From the NCBI GenBank assembly GCA_041653315.1, contig JBAZFO010000031.1:1-14211 (forward strand): a stretch of DNA of 14,211 bases, given 5' to 3'. The notes below the pieces were generated by a model that was not told where the DNA came from, made no database searches, and saw only the letters and a program-made list of their open reading frames with translations. This stretch comes from Candidatus Micrarchaeia archaeon (GTDB lineage Archaea; Micrarchaeota; Micrarchaeia; Anstonellales; JAHKLY01). Within the stretch, counting starts at the first letter, position 1. Each line of letters starts with the position of its first letter. Shown piece after piece: positions 6,554 to 13,450 of this stretch. The position numbers were made by a program, and so were the translations under genes.

Positions 6554-6587
6554 AAAAAAATAAAATAATAAAAAAAATAAAAAAAAA
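6554..6587 (-). terminator. T-rich archaeal terminator after rpoP
   Basis: Directly after the rpoP stop the minus strand has runs of nine, eight and seven T separated by few bases. Archaeal RNA polymerase terminates efficiently at such T-tracts without a hairpin. It would close the psmA-to-rpoP transcript and separate it from the accessory genes downstream. Confidence 0.6.
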
Positions 6588-6722
6588 TTAATCAGTGTTT
6601 ATTTCTCTAGCTAAAGGCGCTCTGTTTTTATAAACAATCCTATACCCACAATAAGGGCATCTTACAAATTTTCCATCTTCAATAGATTTTACTTCTTTAT
6701 TACATCTTCCACAAATATACAT
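6588..6722 (-). CDS. rpoP: DNA-directed RNA polymerase subunit P
   Basis: This 44-codon gene is easily missed by length cut-offs. The protein begins MYICGRCNKEV and continues with VRCPYCGYRIVYKNRAP, so Cys 4, 7, 22 and 25 form one zinc ribbon. The CPYCGYRI segment followed by a basic stretch is the signature of archaeal RpoP (the Rpb12 counterpart), a small zinc-binding subunit attached to the large Rpo2 and Rpo3 subunits. Length and motif spacing are normal. Start is ATG with GGTG 6 nt before it. It follows the eL43 gene after 17 nt, the usual order in the archaeal superoperon. A strong T-rich terminator follows it directly, and its usual next neighbour, pcc1, is displaced. Confidence 0.93.
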   Translation of the reverse strand: MYICGRCNKEVKSIEDGKFVRCPYCGYRIVYKNRAPLAREINTD

Positions 6723-6739
6723 ATTAACACCTTCTAGAA

Positions 6740-6973
6740 TTAATTTTTATCATCTAATTTTCTTTTAATTTCTCTCCCAGGAGTTGTTGTTGGAGTATAT
6801 GCTCCACCTGCAAATTCAGAACCGCAAGAATTGCATTTCCAAACTGCATTTGAAACTCTTTTAAGAGATACTTTTCTACAAGTTGGACATTCATAACTAT
6901 CATTTTTTAATTTATCCATAGTTTTTGCACGTTTTCTTATTTTTGTTCCGCCTCTTACTTGTTTACTTACCAT
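6740..6973 (-). CDS. rpl37ae: Large ribosomal subunit protein eL43 (L37Ae)
   Basis: eL43 is a zinc-ribbon protein of the large subunit. The 77-residue protein has Cys 29, 32, 47 and 50 in CPTC and CNSC pairs, a basic LKRVSNAVWKC segment between them, and the diagnostic FAGGAYTPTT (54-63). The N-terminal part is shorter than usual: the RyGaRYG-like stretch seen in most L37Ae proteins is reduced to a basic RGGTKIRKRAK segment. Start is ATG with GAGGTG 6 nt upstream. The SD overlaps the TGA stop of rrp42, indicating translational coupling. It sits between exosome and RNA polymerase genes, as in many archaea. Confidence 0.92.
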   Translation of the reverse strand: MVSKQVRGGTKIRKRAKTMDKLKNDSYECPTCRKVSLKRVSNAVWKCNSCGSEFAGGAYTPTTTPGREIKRKLDDKN

Positions 6974-6983
6974 ATTTCACACC

Positions 6984-7766
6984 TCAAGCATTATCTATTA
7001 ATTTTTTTAGTTCCTTGCTCTTTTTAAATGCTATGTCTATAGCATATTCTAAATCTTCTTGGGTAAAAGAACCAGAACCCCATTTTTGTATTGCACAAAC
7101 ATTACCTTCATCACTTATTCCTAAAGTAATTCTTGCATCCATTCCTCTTTCCTCATCTAAACAAGGATCTAATATTAAAGTACTATTTATTTTAGCAAAT
7201 GTATGTGTAGTTACTGTTTTGGAAATATCTAATACTCCTTCATATTCTCCTTTTATTATTTGCCCGTTTTCAATTTTTGGTATTTTTGTACATTGTAATG
7301 CAGCCATTGCAGCTAAACCTGATGCATCAATTAAATTTCCATCATGGTCCATTACATAAATATCTAAAAATATTGAAAGAACTTTTCCATCAGCAACAAA
7401 TAATTTTTTCATATCAACTAATTCTGCTGCTCTAATTCCTCTATCAACAATTCTAGCTAATTCAACTGCTTCATCAGTTGGTGGGCCTGGGTCAAATAAG
7501 TATGAAGCTGAAGGCATTAATTCTGCTGATGTAGATAAAACTCCTTCATCTTCTCTATCTGAAAATGGTTCGCCCATTCCAATTTTAACTGAACATAAAA
7601 CTTGAGACTTGCCCATTCTTACTAATGCAGAACCTTCTGAATATTCTAAAATATTCTTTTTAACAAAAATATCTCTATAAGATAAATGATCTCTATCATC
7701 TATTCTTTTTCCTGCTGAGATAAGACTTTGTATAGTATCTTTTTTTAATTCATCTAAAATTTCCAT
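6984..7766 (-). CDS. rrp42: Exosome complex component Rrp42
   Basis: Rrp42 is the non-catalytic RNase PH-fold subunit that pairs with Rrp41 to build the hexameric ring of the archaeal exosome, which degrades and A-tails RNA from the 3' end. The 260-residue length is normal. Visible family marks are GKRIDDRDHLSYRD (19-32), an N-terminal RNase PH core with VRMGKSQVLCSVK, a DPGPPTDEAVELARIVDRGIR stretch typical of Rrp42, and LILDPCLDEERGMDA in the C-terminal half. The acidic residue that serves as catalyst in Rrp41 is not in an equivalent motif here, as expected. Start is ATG after GGGGGATTAAT. This SD overlaps the rrp41 stop, so the two are coupled, which suits their one-to-one assembly. Confidence 0.95.
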   Translation of the reverse strand: MEILDELKKDTIQSLISAGKRIDDRDHLSYRDIFVKKNILEYSEGSALVRMGKSQVLCSVKIGMGEPFSDREDEGVLSTSAELMPSASYLFDPGPPTDEAVELARIVDRGIRAAELVDMKKLFVADGKVLSIFLDIYVMDHDGNLIDASGLAAMAALQCTKIPKIENGQIIKGEYEGVLDISKTVTTHTFAKINSTLILDPCLDEERGMDARITLGISDEGNVCAIQKWGSGSFTQEDLEYAIDIAFKKSKELKKLIDNA

Positions 7767-7776
7767 ATTAATCCCC

Positions 7777-8517
7777 CTATATATCTATAAAACTCTCTTT
7801 TTCACCAATATTTTGATAAACTTCTTTTAAAGCATTAACTTGTAATTCATGTACTTTTTCTCCTGCTTTGAAAGCTAATTCTAATGCTTTTTTCATATCT
7901 TCTTTGCTCATACTACCTTCCATTTGTAATAATAATATATCTTTATTTCTTTTTGAAAAAGCAATAGCACAATCTGCTTGTCCTTGACTGTCTTCAATAT
8001 AATCTAAATCAACAACTATCTGATCTTGAACTTTACCAATAGCTAATGCTGAAACCATATCTTTCATAGGTATTCCTGCATCTGCTAATGCAACTGCTGC
8101 TGCTGTGACTGCAGCACATCTTGTTCCACCATCTCCTTGAAGTACATCAACAAAAATTTCAATTGCTGCTTTTGGAAAATTTTCTGTAATAATTACATTT
8201 TCAAAAACTTGTCCTATTACCATAGAAAGTTCCTTACTTCTTCTAGAAGGTCCACTTCTTCCATGTTCTCCTAATGAAGAAAAAGGAGACATATTATATA
8301 TACATCTTATTCTAGCACCATATGGGCTTGCTAAATGTCTAGGTATACATTCTTTTGGACCGTATACTCCTGCAATAATTTTATTATTGCCCCATTCAAT
8401 ATATGCTGAACCATCAGCATCATTTAAAACATGTGCTTTTATTTTAATTGGTCTTACTTCCCCAAATTCTCTTCCATCATGTCTTTTTCCATTTTTAAAT
8501 AATTCGATTTCTTCCAT
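7777..8517 (-). CDS. rrp41: Exosome complex catalytic component Rrp41
   Basis: Rrp41 is the phosphorolytic RNase PH-fold subunit of the exosome. It uses phosphate to remove 3' nucleotides and can also add tails from NDPs. The 246-residue protein has the RHDGREFGEVRPI start (12-24), an RNA-binding region with ASPYGARIRCIYNMSPF (63-79), the phosphate-binding QGDGGTR loop (127-133; Gly where Ala is more usual), and DLDYIEDSQGQADC (170-183), whose Asp176/Asp182 acidic cluster holds the catalytic position. Start is ATG with AAGGTGA 5 nt before it, in the short gap after rrp4. The order rrp4-rrp41-rrp42 supplies the cap and both ring subunits from one transcript. Confidence 0.96.
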   Translation of the reverse strand: MEEIELFKNGKRHDGREFGEVRPIKIKAHVLNDADGSAYIEWGNNKIIAGVYGPKECIPRHLASPYGARIRCIYNMSPFSSLGEHGRSGPSRRSKELSMVIGQVFENVIITENFPKAAIEIFVDVLQGDGGTRCAAVTAAAVALADAGIPMKDMVSALAIGKVQDQIVVDLDYIEDSQGQADCAIAFSKRNKDILLLQMEGSMSKEDMKKALELAFKAGEKVHELQVNALKEVYQNIGEKESFIDI

Positions 8518-8528
8518 TTAATCACCTT

Positions 8529-9128
8529 TTAATTAGAAACTTTCAGATATTCTTGCATTTTATCTGTTAACCCAGAAGTATGCGCTTCTCTTACAATTTT
8601 TCTTATTGCAGCTATTGCCAAAGCTACATTTCCTTTTTCACTTATCCAAATAAATCCATTTTTACCTACGAAGATACTGCATTCAGTTGCGTCTCTTATA
8701 AGAGTAATCATAGAATTATTTCTACCAATTATTCTTGGGATTTTAATTGAAGGAACTTCAATTATCTTTCCTTTTTTTAATACTTTAACTTGTCCTAAAT
8801 CTATTTCTCCAACTTCATTTACATTCATTACTCTAGCAAAAACAATTTCTCCATAATCCAATTTTTCTCTAACTGATCTATCTGGTAAAAAAGCAGTATA
8901 TGGAGTATTCATTTCAATATCGTATCCAGAAAATTTTACATCTGAAATTACACCAATCACATAATCATCAAATTTTGGTTCATATGGTCCTTTTAAAGGA
9001 ATTATTTTATCTTCTTTTTTAAAACCTAAAACTGCAGAATATGTTTTTTCATCTTCAATAAATACATATGGAAGATTTAAGGGTTTGTCCGCAATTTTAT
9101 CTCCGGGCATTATCATCTCTTCTGTCAT
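8529..9128 (-). CDS. rrp4: Exosome complex RNA-binding component Rrp4
   Basis: Rrp4 is a cap subunit that sits on the Rrp41-Rrp42 ring and guides RNA into it. From the ATG at 9128 it has 199 residues: an N-terminal beta domain (about 1-45), an S1 domain (about 50-115, with YVIGVISDVKFSGYDIEM), and a KH domain (about 125-190) with the GRNNSMI loop. A longer frame opens with a GTG at 9137, but that GTG lies inside the SD AAGGTGA, whose spacing of 5 nt fits the ATG at 9128. It follows sdo1 closely. The usual partner Csl4 and the DnaG subunit are not in this window. Confidence 0.94.
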   Translation of the reverse strand: MTEEMIMPGDKIADKPLNLPYVFIEDEKTYSAVLGFKKEDKIIPLKGPYEPKFDDYVIGVISDVKFSGYDIEMNTPYTAFLPDRSVREKLDYGEIVFARVMNVNEVGEIDLGQVKVLKKGKIIEVPSIKIPRIIGRNNSMITLIRDATECSIFVGKNGFIWISEKGNVALAIAAIRKIVREAHTSGLTDKMQEYLKVSN

Positions 9129-9133
9129 AATTT

Positions 9134-9140
9134 TCACCTT
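9134..9140 (-). promoter_or_regulatory. Shine-Dalgarno site that sets the rrp4 start
   Basis: AAGGTGA on the minus strand contains the GTG that opens the longer frame. Its 5-nt spacing to the ATG at 9126-9128 shows that the ATG is the start. Confidence 0.7.
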
Positions 9141-9142
9141 TT

Positions 9143-9835
9143 TTAATCTAAAATTTTTGTTTCAACATTACCATGGGTAAATGAATTTATTTTATTATAA
9201 AATTCCATTTGAATACCAGCAGGTATTTCAATCACAGCAACTAGATATCCAGTACTAGTCCACTGTTCTTTTTTTATACCGAACTCTTTTAAAAGCCCAT
9301 AGCTCCTTTGCGAATACTCTGGAGGTACTTTAACAGCTATTTGTATACGTTTAAATTTAATTGGTAAAACAGGTTTTAATACATTAACAACTCCTTCAAC
9401 TTGAGTTTCTGCTGATTTAAATGGATCAATATGTATTCTAACTTGTTCTAATGCATTCTCTAATCTTACTCTTGTGTGTGGAGCATTTGTTCTAGGATCA
9501 ATTGATTCTCTTAAAATTATTGCTATTACTTGGTTTGTTTTTTCTTCAACTAATTTTCTTCTTAAATTAGTAGTAATTGGAACTTCACCTAAAAGAATTA
9601 TTTGTTTTGCAATTTCTAAAGGGTCTGTTGTACCAAAATATTTTATTAGACACTCATCTTTATGTCTTTCCCCGTTTTTTGCATCTTTAAATATTTCATC
9701 AGAAGCAAGAACTTGTCTTATCTCTTTTATTTTTCCTTCTTTATACTCATATGCTTTTTCTGCATCCACAAGTATTTCAAACCTAATATCATCTCTATCA
9801 TAATGCGCTACAAGCGCCGTATCTAATGAAGTCAA
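9143..9835 (-). CDS. sdo1: Ribosome maturation protein SBDS/Sdo1
   Basis: SBDS acts with the EF-2-like GTPase to free the anti-association factor aIF6 from new large subunits. The 230-residue length is typical. Domain I (about 1-86) includes DRDDIRFEILVDAEKAYEYKEG and ends near the conserved IAKQIILLGEVPIT (75-88). The middle helical domain holds RRKLVEEKTNQVI and a DPRTNAPHTRVRLENAL stretch (113-129) with the usual Pro-His-Thr-Arg core. The C-terminal ferredoxin-like domain ends in Gly-rich strands. The start is TTG, set by AGGTGA 4 nt upstream. That SD overlaps the TAG stop of psmA, which indicates coupling. Position between psmA and rrp4 is the standard archaeal order. Confidence 0.95.
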   Translation of the reverse strand: MTSLDTALVAHYDRDDIRFEILVDAEKAYEYKEGKIKEIRQVLASDEIFKDAKNGERHKDECLIKYFGTTDPLEIAKQIILLGEVPITTNLRRKLVEEKTNQVIAIILRESIDPRTNAPHTRVRLENALEQVRIHIDPFKSAETQVEGVVNVLKPVLPIKFKRIQIAVKVPPEYSQRSYGLLKEFGIKKEQWTSTGYLVAVIEIPAGIQMEFYNKINSFTHGNVETKILD

Positions 9836-9843
9836 AAAATCAC

Positions 9844-10548
9844 CTACAAATAAGAAGCAACTTCTTTATCTGATAATTCTCTAAACATTTTATCTTTAGT
9901 AGTACAAATAGCAATTTCAACTGTTTCTTGATTGATTGGTGTTTCGCCTGTTTTTTTCAAAGCTTTAACACATAATTTAATTCCTTCTTCTATTGAAATT
10001 CCTTTTTTATAATTTTTTTCTAAAAATTCTTCTCCTTCTTTTTTACTTCTTCCTATTACTCCAGCATTTAAACCAATTACTGAACCACTAGGTTCTGTTT
10101 CAAATAAATAAGGTTCTTCATCAATTCCCCCAATTAAAAGAGAAACACCAAAAGGTCTGCCTCCCCCATATTGAGTGTATAATTGCATAACATCCCCTAT
10201 CTCTCTAGCAATAGATTCAACTTTTGAAGGTTCATTGTAAGAAACTCTATGTTTTTGAGCTTCAACTCTTGCAAAATCAATTAATCTTCTTGAATCACCA
10301 ACAATTCCACTAGCTGTTGCCGAAATATGATCATCAATTGAAAATATCTTTTTCATTGATTCTGGTACTAATAATGGAGATTGTATATTTTTGAAAGATA
10401 CAAGAATAACTCCTTCTTTGCATACCATTCCAAAGGCTGTTGCGCCCATTTTTACTGCTTCTTTAGCATATTCTACTTGAAATAAACGTCCGTCTGGACT
10501 AAATACAGTTATAGCTCGATCATAAGCCTGTGGAGAAACAGGATACAT
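9844..10548 (-). CDS. psmA: Proteasome subunit alpha
   Basis: The alpha subunit forms the outer rings of the 20S proteasome and gates entry. The 234-residue protein carries the proteasome alpha signature from AYDRAITVFSPDGRLFQVEYAKEAV (residues 8-32), an N-terminal MYPVSPQ tail that would form the gate, the conserved GVILVSFKN strand (46-54), and TQYGGGRPFGVSLLIGG (124-140). It lacks a propeptide and catalytic Thr, as expected of an alpha subunit. The beta subunit is not in the window. Start is ATG with GAGGTGA 4 nt before it. As first gene of the operon it is preceded by a TATA box, and the opposite strand carries a divergent gene. Confidence 0.96.
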   Translation of the reverse strand: MYPVSPQAYDRAITVFSPDGRLFQVEYAKEAVKMGATAFGMVCKEGVILVSFKNIQSPLLVPESMKKIFSIDDHISATASGIVGDSRRLIDFARVEAQKHRVSYNEPSKVESIAREIGDVMQLYTQYGGGRPFGVSLLIGGIDEEPYLFETEPSGSVIGLNAGVIGRSKKEGEEFLEKNYKKGISIEEGIKLCVKALKKTGETPINQETVEIAICTTKDKMFRELSDKEVASYL

Positions 10549-10578
10549 ATTTTCACCTCTATTTAAATTAATATAATT

Positions 10579-10587
10579 CTTATATAT
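10579..10587 (-). promoter_or_regulatory. TATA box of the psmA-to-rpoP superoperon
   Basis: The minus strand reads an A-run then ATATATAAG, about 35 bp before the psmA ATG. Transcription would start within a few bases of the SD GAGGTGA (10553-10559), so the leader is very short. This is the only clear promoter seen for the seven-gene operon. Confidence 0.5.
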
Positions 10588-10674
10588 TTTTTTATTTCTT
10601 ATTTGTTAAAAAATATTATTAAAAAGTATATTTAAAAAGCTTCTGCTAATTCATTTGTCTATCATACAAGAACA

Positions 10675-10682
10675 TTTAAAAA
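10675..10682 (+). promoter_or_regulatory. TATA box of the DUF3419-like gene (leaderless)
   Basis: TTTAAAAA is centred about 25 bp before the ATG at 10704, so transcription should begin at the start codon. AAGGT touches the ATG too closely to act as an SD. A second TATA-like string (10628-10637) could give a leader of about 45 nt. Confidence 0.45.
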
Positions 10683-10703
10683 CACCAAAAACTAAAATAA
10701 GGT

Positions 10704-11555
10704 ATGGGAAATTTAAAAAATAAGCAACAATATACACTAGAAATAGAAAATGCATTTAAACAAGTAGTAGATAAAAATATACCTTTAACTTTTCCATTAC
10801 CTCATGAAGAACCAAATATCTTAAAGGAAATTTTAAAAGATAAAAAAACTGTTTTAACTTTAGCTGGATATGGATATGGTTTCTCTTTTCTCGAAAATTC
10901 TGAAGTTATATCAATAGATTTATGTCCTGCACAAATCGCCCAAAATTTAATATTAAAATCTATGTGTATAACCTTTGAGTATGATCAATTTATAGATATT
11001 ATTAAACGGTTAGAAAAAAGAAAAAAATTAGATGAAAATGAAATTAAAAAAATCTTAAGTGAGATTCCAAACACACTAAAAGAGATATCTACTGAAATAT
11101 TAAATTTCTTACCTTACTATTTTCAAGGTAATTTAATTGGAAAAAATATAACTTTACTATCCTTTTTTCCTTTTGCTGAAAATAAAGATCATTATGAAAA
11201 TACAAAAAGAAATCTCATTGATGGAAAATTTAAAATTTATCTAGGTCGTATTCCAAATGATTTAGAATTATTTACTATTGAACAAATAGATGGTTATTAT
11301 TTTTCTAATATCACAGATCACATTTCATTTGAAGAAAAAAAAGAATTGTGTCGCCAACTTAAAAACTCAAAAACAAACTCTTCTATTGTATTTGCAGACA
11401 TCAGATTTCCAATGAAAAATAACAAGATTAAAACATTTAATGAAGATTTAAATCAATTGATAGAATTAAATGAATTTAAAATAAGAGATTCATTTATTAG
11501 AATCAGCCCAATTCTAGAAACTGAAATTAGATATTCTATTTTTGATAAAAAATAA
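10704..11555 (+). CDS. DUF3419/BtaA-like SAM-dependent transferase
   Basis: The 283-residue protein has a Rossmann-type SAM site: strand and Gly loop VLTLAGYGYG (50-59), then SIDLCPAQ (70-77), matching the DLNPAQ motif of DUF3419/BtaA proteins, followed by a helix and a CITFEYDQFIDII segment like their yedFL region. Later DGYYFSNITDHIS precedes a helix and a strand SSIVFADIRF, as in the family's SN..D motif. BtaA moves the 3-amino-3-carboxypropyl group of SAM onto diacylglycerol, the first step to betaine lipids. The archaeal substrate is unknown, and no BtaB-like N-methyltransferase is next to it. The gene diverges from psmA and precedes thrS, which has its own promoter. Family assignment is by motif only, and function is inferred. 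Confidence 0.68.
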   Translation: MGNLKNKQQYTLEIENAFKQVVDKNIPLTFPLPHEEPNILKEILKDKKTVLTLAGYGYGFSFLENSEVISIDLCPAQIAQNLILKSMCITFEYDQFIDIIKRLEKRKKLDENEIKKILSEIPNTLKEISTEILNFLPYYFQGNLIGKNITLLSFFPFAENKDHYENTKRNLIDGKFKIYLGRIPNDLELFTIEQIDGYYFSNITDHISFEEKKELCRQLKNSKTNSSIVFADIRFPMKNNKIKTFNEDLNQLIELNEFKIRDSFIRISPILETEIRYSIFDKK

Positions 11556-11557
11556 AC

Positions 11558-11566
11558 ATATAAAAA
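11558..11566 (+). promoter_or_regulatory. TATA box of thrS
   Basis: ATATAAAAA directly after the stop of the preceding gene places transcription start near 11588, a few bases before the SD AAGGTGA. thrS therefore probably has its own promoter with a short leader. Confidence 0.5.
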
Positions 11567-11591
11567 CTTTACTTTCTAATAAATTAAAGAT

Positions 11592-11598
11592 AAGGTGA
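11592..11598 (+). promoter_or_regulatory. Shine-Dalgarno site that sets the thrS start
   Basis: AAGGTGA contains the GTG at 11595 that opens a longer frame. Its 5-nt spacing to the ATG at 11604 shows that the ATG is the true start. Confidence 0.7.
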
Positions 11599-11603
11599 AA
11601 TTT

Positions 11604-13442
11604 ATGAGATTTATTGCATTACATAGTGATTTTATTGAAATCAAGCCTGTTTCAAAGGCGCTTAAAACGGCTAAAGATATTTCTAAAGAAATGGAAAGAT
11701 TTGAAGAATGTTTAGTAGTGTTAACTGCAATTGAAAAAAAAGATGAAGGAACTGAAATAGCAAAAAAATCAGTAAAAGAAATAATAAATATTGCAGAACA
11801 AGTTAAAACAAAAAATATTGTTTTATATCCATGGGTTCATTTAAGTTCAACACCTTCCTCACCAGATGAAGCACAAAGAATATTAAAAACCATTTCCGAA
11901 TTATTAAATAAAGAAAACTATTCAATAGAAACTGCTCCTTTTGGTTGGTATAAAGCATTTACAATTTCTTGTAAAGGACATCCATTATCTGAATTATCTA
12001 GAGAAATCTATGCAGATGAAAAAGCAGAAGATGAAAATGAATCTATTAAACAAGAATCAAAGAAAAAATCAGAATTTTTTATTTTAACACCCGAAGGAAA
12101 AGAAATAGAATTAAATAAATTTGATTTTTCTAAATATCAAAATTTAAAAAAATTTTCAAATTATGAAGAAAGCGGAAAAAGAACAGATGAAAAAGAACCC
12201 CCACATATAAAATTAATGAGAGAACATGGAATTGCAGATTATGAACCAGGAAGCGACAGCGGAAATATAAGATGGTACCCAAATGGTACTTTAATGAAAA
12301 GACTATTAGAAAGGGAAATAACTAAATTTTGTGTAGAATATGGGGCAATGGAAGTTGAAACTCCCATTATGTATGATTTTGAACACCCAACTTTGAAAAA
12401 ATATTTAAATAGATTTCCAGCAAGGCAATATAATGTTATTTCAGATAATAAAAAATTCTTTTTAAGATTTGCTGCTTGTTTTGGAATGTTTTTAATGACA
12501 CACGATGCAGTTATCTCTTATAAAAATTTACCTGTAAGAATGGTTGAAATAACTAGATATTCATTTAGAAGAGAACAAAGAGGAGAATTATCCGGTTTAA
12601 AAAGATTAAGAGCATTTACAATGCCAGATATGCATACTTTTTGTAAAGATGTTGAATCTTCAAAAAAAGAATTTTTCTCTCAATTTAAAAAAGCAATGGA
12701 ATTTTTAAAAATAAGCGGGATTAAAGAATATGAAGCAGCATTCAGAGTGCAAAAAGAATTTTATGATGAACATAAAAATTGGTATACTTCAATGATAAAA
12801 GAATTAGGAAGACCTGTTTTATTAGAATTATTTGATATTAGATACGCATACTTCATTACAAAATTTGAATTTAATTTTGTTGATGCATTTTCAAAAGCAG
12901 CTGCTTTATCTACTGTTCAAATAGATGTTGAAAACGCAGATACTTATGATATTTCATATACTGATGAAGATGGAACTAAAAAAAGACCATACATCCTACA
13001 TGCATCAATAAGCGGTGCAATTGAAAGAATAATTTACGCTTTATTAGAACAAGAATATATGAAAAAAGATGGAAAGCCTGAATTTCCATTATGGCTTTCT
13101 CCAACACAAGTAAGAATTATACCTATTACTGAAAAACAAAAAGAATATTGTTTCGATTTATTAAAAGAAATTGAAGAAGCAAATATTAGAGTAGATATAG
13201 ACGATACAAATGAATCATTAGGAAAAAGGATAAGAAATGCAGAAAAAGAATGGATTCCATATACAATAGTAATTGGTGAAAAAGAAATGGAAGAAAAGAT
13301 TCTAGCAGTAAATATTAGAAACGAAGAAAAGAAAAATATGAAAAGTAAAGAACTAATTGAAGAAATTAAAGAAAAAGTAAAAGATAGAAGTTTTATGATT
13401 TTAAATATGAATAAACAAATTAGTTTAAGACCAATAATCTAA
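11604..13442 (+). CDS. thrS: Threonyl-tRNA synthetase, archaeal type
   Basis: The enzyme charges tRNA-Thr and edits mischarged Ser-tRNA. From the ATG at 11604 it has 612 residues. The N-terminal editing domain (1-135) is the archaeal D-aminoacyl-tRNA-deacylase-like type, with LHSDFIE, YPWVHLSS (H79), APFGWYKAF (K117) and CKGHPLSELSRE (E130). The class II core follows: a motif 1 region around ETPIMYDFEHPTLKKYLNRFP, motif 2 FRREQRGEL with FTMPDMHTFC, and motif 3 around HASISGAIERII. The zinc ligands Cys292, His344 and His466 all appear present. A C-terminal anticodon-binding domain (about 495-600) completes it. All editing and catalytic residues I can place are kept. The in-frame GTG at 11595 is part of the SD and was rejected as the start. 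Confidence 0.96.
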   Translation: MRFIALHSDFIEIKPVSKALKTAKDISKEMERFEECLVVLTAIEKKDEGTEIAKKSVKEIINIAEQVKTKNIVLYPWVHLSSTPSSPDEAQRILKTISELLNKENYSIETAPFGWYKAFTISCKGHPLSELSREIYADEKAEDENESIKQESKKKSEFFILTPEGKEIELNKFDFSKYQNLKKFSNYEESGKRTDEKEPPHIKLMREHGIADYEPGSDSGNIRWYPNGTLMKRLLEREITKFCVEYGAMEVETPIMYDFEHPTLKKYLNRFPARQYNVISDNKKFFLRFAACFGMFLMTHDAVISYKNLPVRMVEITRYSFRREQRGELSGLKRLRAFTMPDMHTFCKDVESSKKEFFSQFKKAMEFLKISGIKEYEAAFRVQKEFYDEHKNWYTSMIKELGRPVLLELFDIRYAYFITKFEFNFVDAFSKAAALSTVQIDVENADTYDISYTDEDGTKKRPYILHASISGAIERIIYALLEQEYMKKDGKPEFPLWLSPTQVRIIPITEKQKEYCFDLLKEIEEANIRVDIDDTNESLGKRIRNAEKEWIPYTIVIGEKEMEEKILAVNIRNEEKKNMKSKELIEEIKEKVKDRSFMILNMNKQISLRPII

Positions 13443-13450
13443 GTGATGAA

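Noticed and set aside
2041..6590. Target-site duplication or inverted ends of a mobile element around the island
   Set aside because: I compared the sequence near 2040-2090 with that near 6540-6590 and saw no shared direct or inverted repeat, and there is no integrase or transposase.
6925..7359. Plus-strand 144-codon open frame
   Set aside because: It is the antisense shadow of rrp42 and rpl37Ae, both certain genes.
9474..9803. Plus-strand 109-codon open frame
   Set aside because: It is antisense to sdo1 with no independent support.
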